Below are positions 60,421-64,000 of a DNA stretch of 64,000 nt, piece by piece (the first letter of the stretch is position 1; the number at the start of each line of letters is the position of its first letter). This DNA comes from Acanthaster planci. Its lineage: Eukaryota; Echinodermata; Asteroidea; Valvatida; Acanthasteridae. The translations under genes were made by a program, and so were the position numbers. The stretch covers positions 34,101 through 98,100 of the forward strand of contig NW_019091593.1 of the NCBI RefSeq assembly GCF_001949145.1, given 5' to 3'. The notes beneath the pieces were generated by a model, which saw only the letters and a program-made list of their open reading frames with translations, did no database searches and was not told the DNA's origin.

Positions 60421-61899
60421 CGCCTTTATAAATGCTCACTATTATTATATTATTTGGGAAATCTTGACTTGGGGTTGTGTACATGTATACTTGTAGCAAA
60501 TCATTACAGTACTGTGACTGTACAGAGGTGTCCTAATAAACAGTCTGGTATACTGGTACATGTACAGTATACATGTACATGTACATGTATGTCTCAGCTA
60601 ATCCAGACACTTGTGTGTGAAAAGTCTGTTCAGGTTGTGGTCACTGGTCAGTAAACAGTCTGCCCTAACAAAATTTTATTCTAGTGTCCCAACCACAGTG
60701 CTGCAGTGTGTTTGACCCAATGTTCATATGTGCATGTACATGTGCACGAATGTTTACTGGTATAGTTGGCAAATGTCTGTAAAAATTTCTCAACCTTCTC
60801 CAAGTTTATGCAGCTCAAACTTGACAATTTTATTCCAAATATGCCACTTGGCATTCCATCCACCACACAAGTCAAAACTGTATAGTTTCTGCAAGCACCA
60901 TTTATAGGGAGTGATGTTTGCGCATGTGTGCTGAAGCCTACGTTGGTACTCTGTGCTACATGTACATAATACATTGTACATAATGTGACCCACTCTGTGA
61001 AAATGAGTCTTAAGTTGCCATAGCCACTTTGAAGTAAACAGTCCTTTATAATAATTTTGCACAGTGCAAATCAATAGGAACCCACAGCATTTTTCACCAT
61101 GGAGAATTCACTTTCTTCAGGATGCCAAACTGACTGATACATTAAAACAAAAAACTCATTTTTGTCTTTCCAATATAAATGAAAAACTCAAAAGGTGGCT
61201 CTGGTGACTTAAAACTCATTTTCACTGAGTGGGTCACAAATACATGTACCGGTAGTTTGGCTGGCCCTACGACAGTTGAGACTTGCCATGGGCGGGTTGT
61301 AAGAGTATCATGCAGGCTGCTGGTGGTTTTCTGTTCAGCTGTGAGGAGAATGCCACTTAGTAAAGTTGTGATAGGCCACATTTCTGAGGCTACAATGTAC
61401 TGGTAGCACTAGCAGTGACCCGAATGTACAATGTACATGTACATGTATGTTCGAGTACAAGTACTTCTGAGTCATTGTTGAGTGATTAGTTGGGAAGTAT
61501 CTACATGTATTTGTTTTCAACATGGCCTGGCATTCTTGGATTCAATTCACCTGTAGATCTACTCAGTCTCAACCTTGGTCTGTACAGTATGGTGTACAAT
61601 GTACATGTACTTCATCCTTGCATCTTAAAGAGGGGATTAGATGAATATTGGGAGACCAAAATCGATTTGAATCCAGACCCTTCTTATTTACAATGTACAT
61701 GTAGTTGAAATTGCTGCCTTTGAAAGTACTTGTACATGTACATGTACGTGTAATTAAATAATCAGTTGCAGTGGAAAAACACAGAAAAAAAGACAAGATA
61801 TGCCTTTAAAAACAAAACAAGGTATAAACAAACATGCAGATTATAAGCAAATGGGGCAAAACAGCACATCGGCTTCCACTCTGCATTCCTTCAGCCAGC

Positions 61900-62010
61900 A
61901 CCGAGATAAGAGTTGTGTTTGGGAATGAACTACCTAGTGCAGTTAGAGATTTTTGTACTTGATCACACCTACCAGTACCAGTAAAAATAAAACCAGTCTT
62001 CACTCCAGCG
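61900..62010 (+). mobile_element. Possible retroelement C-terminal fragment
   Basis: A frame-broken stretch reads NELPSAVRDF followed later by KTSLHSSA, reminiscent of the WNxLPxxVRxxxxxxxFKxxL end of reverse transcriptase proteins. The stretch is short and disrupted. Confidence 0.3.
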
Positions 62011-63524
62011 CAGCATTCATGACATTGCAGAATCCCAGGTCCTCCTATGACATTTCAATTGTGACAGGGCCATCGTATGAATTCCAATTCTGAAACTGAT
62101 ATTTATGGGTCCCTGTTACACCCAGCCTGTATAATTTGATGTGTAGGCCTATCGACTTCAAACTGTTTTTATTTTTTTGGCAGATACATATATACTTAAA
62201 CTGTAGAATTACTCTTTGAAATTAAAGAATGTGTTCTAAACTTACAAAATCAAATGTTACATGTAGATGTAACCGGGACATGAAAACAGCCAGACCCCAC
62301 ATTTGTAGAGTGACCAAAAAATACTGACAGTATGTATGTACCGGTACGTACATGTACCAGTATGCAAAGTTTTTGCAAACATACAAGAATCTCTCTAGGT
62401 TAATCATAAATCTCTTCTCAAGTTCGAAGATTAGCATTTCATTGTTATGTCAAATACATCTTTTTCCTAGCTTTGATCTGTGCCCTGGTTAAGGATCCTG
62501 TTTTGTATTTGGGCGCTACTGTATCAATGGAAAGGACTATGGTTTCTGTGTGGCCAAACTACACGTACAGTGTATCAATCCTCTGGTTGACAGTGATTTC
62601 AATGATATCTTTTCGCAATAGAGTAAAGATACATGTACTATCCTGTGCATGGATCACTTTCTGTCAGTGCTATACATCTTGAGGGTGTCAATTGGGATAA
62701 CACTTGGGGTAACAAATGGTATTCAGCTTCCATGCAGCATCATACCATTCAGCATGTTCAGCAGAAAGTATCGCACCGGGTAGAACTGTTGCAATAGGAG
62801 TGCTTGAATCCTGAATCCTCCAGTTGGAAGATTCAGGAATAGTGCAGTTAAATTCTCTTTTACCTACAGGTACTTTTTAAAAGTAATAACTTCAACTTTA
62901 TTGAAGGTACATGTAGTCATGTTACTTCTAGGATGATTTCTGCTGAACCATCATTCACAATGTTTAATTAAATGCAAGAACGTTTATACATGTAGATCTC
63001 TCTCATGGGATGCTATCTTTGTAGGAGAATTACTAATTGTGCAATGCCAACAGGTTTTCATGGTTTACACTGGCGCTCGTGTTGATCCAAATATATTTGA
63101 CACATGCAGCCGATTCGCATTCATGAAAATTTGAAGTCAGAAATGCTGAAAAACGCACACAGCAAATTGAAGGAATTAAGTGACATTATTTGAGAGACCT
63201 ACATGTACATGTTCATGCATGACATGTACATGTATGATACAGGATGTTGTATAAATTACAGTTGCTGAGGTAGTTGGGATGAAGAAAATGTTCAGTTTTA
63301 TAGATGGGAGAGTGAACTCCAGATATCATACCGTACACGCCAATATTCTAGGGAAATACCCACAGAAAATAGCTTTGGACTGAAAATCTAATCCACTTGT
63401 TGCTTGTGCATGTACATGTATGAGATTAAAATCGTGGGTCATGACTGTGAGGAAACCACCACTTACCAATTTTATGGGCAATGTATTTTAATGAATTTCT
63501 GTGATTTTCTTTTCTCGTATGCAG

Positions 63525-64000
63525 GTTTGCGTGCAGGTAGGAGAGGCGGCCCAAGCTTGAGTGCCTCAAAGGGGAGAAAATGGCAGCCTTTGAGGAGTTC
63601 CCCGACACCGATGTCATTCAGCCACGCAAGAGGCGAAGCATATGCATCAACCGCCCTGCCTTCACCGAGTTGGACTTCCAGGAGATTCACAAGGAGAGTG
63701 TCAAGGAGAAGAAATCAGTCAGGACACGGTTGACTAAGTATGCAACTCTGCATGACACCACCACCAACATAATTAAACAAAGTAGCATCTGAAACTTGGA
63801 AAATTTTCACGTACATGTAACATGCTTTTTTAAGTGGCAATACGGCCTCTTGAAGCCACTAATACTCTAGTTTAATGTATTTTGTTGATGTTCTGCTTTT
63901 TGCTGACATACATACTGGTATGTTAATTAGAAGGAGAAATTGGGCCCAATGAAAACATGTACATGTATGTATACTGAGCTAAAGGGACATCGTTGTATAC
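63525..64000 (+). CDS. SLC26-family anion exchanger, first coding exon (gene runs off the right edge)
   Basis: SLC26 proteins are plasma-membrane exchangers of chloride, bicarbonate, sulfate or iodide. The coding part is 63580-63737 (52 codons plus two bases). The exon probably begins at 63525 after TTTTCTCGTATGCAG. The start ATG has a strong context (AAAATGG) and an in-frame TAG at 63538-63540. The N-terminal sequence INRPAFTELDFQEIHKESVK then KKSVRTRLTK lines up with pendrin (SRPVYSELAFQQQH... KTLRESLAK): shared RP, ELxFQxxH and K(S/T)xRxxL. The donor GTATGC leaves phase 2, as at the same place in human SLC26A4. The membrane domain is outside the window, so the member (A3/A4/A5/A6-like) cannot be told. 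From 63738 on is intron. Confidence 0.7.
63580..63737 (+). CDS. SLC26-like exon, coding part
   Basis: Encodes the cytosolic N terminus: acidic MAAFEEFPDTDV, basic QPRKRRS, then the family block RPAFTELDFQEIH. No membrane segment is expected or seen here. Confidence 0.7.

Larger units (their letters stand above)
57998..63524. other. Intergenic or 5' intron region before the SLC26-like exon
   Basis: Apart from the repeats listed (58361-58565, 58741-58870, 59380-60420, 61900-62010) I see no gene. ACATGTACATGT-type words are very dense, e.g. 60555-60590, 61425-61450, 61730-61750 and 63200-63235. Confidence 0.5.

Overview
The window is animal nuclear DNA from a draft assembly: introns with GT/AG borders, low coding density, many short interspersed repeats, and one run of N (34863-35436). 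The protein matches are closest in layout to vertebrate genes, but the compact divergent repeats, tRNA-derived SINEs, and very frequent TACATG/ACATGTACATGT motifs point to a marine invertebrate. My guess is an invertebrate deuterostome (echinoderm, hemichordate or cephalochordate). This is inference; no rRNA or mitochondrial marker is present.

Four genes can be supported. (1) 4533-7492, minus: a complete three-exon ARL6IP5/PRAF-type membrane protein gene (178 aa), rebuilt with all junctions in phase. (2) 13900-33966, plus: a peroxisomal acyl-CoA oxidase of the ACOX1 type; 13 coding exons (664 codons) join without a frame break, and the last short exon, expected to carry the peroxisome signal, was not found and may lie in the assembly gap. 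(3) 42266-53803, minus: a complete 12-exon porcupine (PORCN) O-acyltransferase gene, 487 aa, including a 44-nt exon. (4) 63580-63737, plus: the first coding exon of an SLC26 (pendrin-like) anion exchanger, running off the right edge.

The rest is intron and intergenic DNA rich in mobile elements. These include a decayed antisense non-LTR retrotransposon in ACOX1 intron 2, a second non-LTR fragment near 59.4-60.4 kb, tRNA-derived SINEs, a fold-back pair of tRNA-like units at 9.6-10.0 kb, and several small inverted-repeat elements: a pair of related copies in two ACOX1 introns, one at 10.1-10.8 kb, one at 39.2-39.6 kb, and a hAT-like one in PORCN intron 1. There is also a two-subunit minisatellite in ACOX1 intron 12 and a composite of inverted short-motif arrays upstream of PORCN (54.6-57.1 kb).

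The four genes act in unrelated pathways (ER membrane trafficking, peroxisomal beta-oxidation, Wnt lipidation, anion exchange); nothing suggests a functional cluster. I found no CRISPR, prokaryotic or viral system. The most unusual structures are the composite array upstream of PORCN and the acidic N-terminal extension predicted for its protein.
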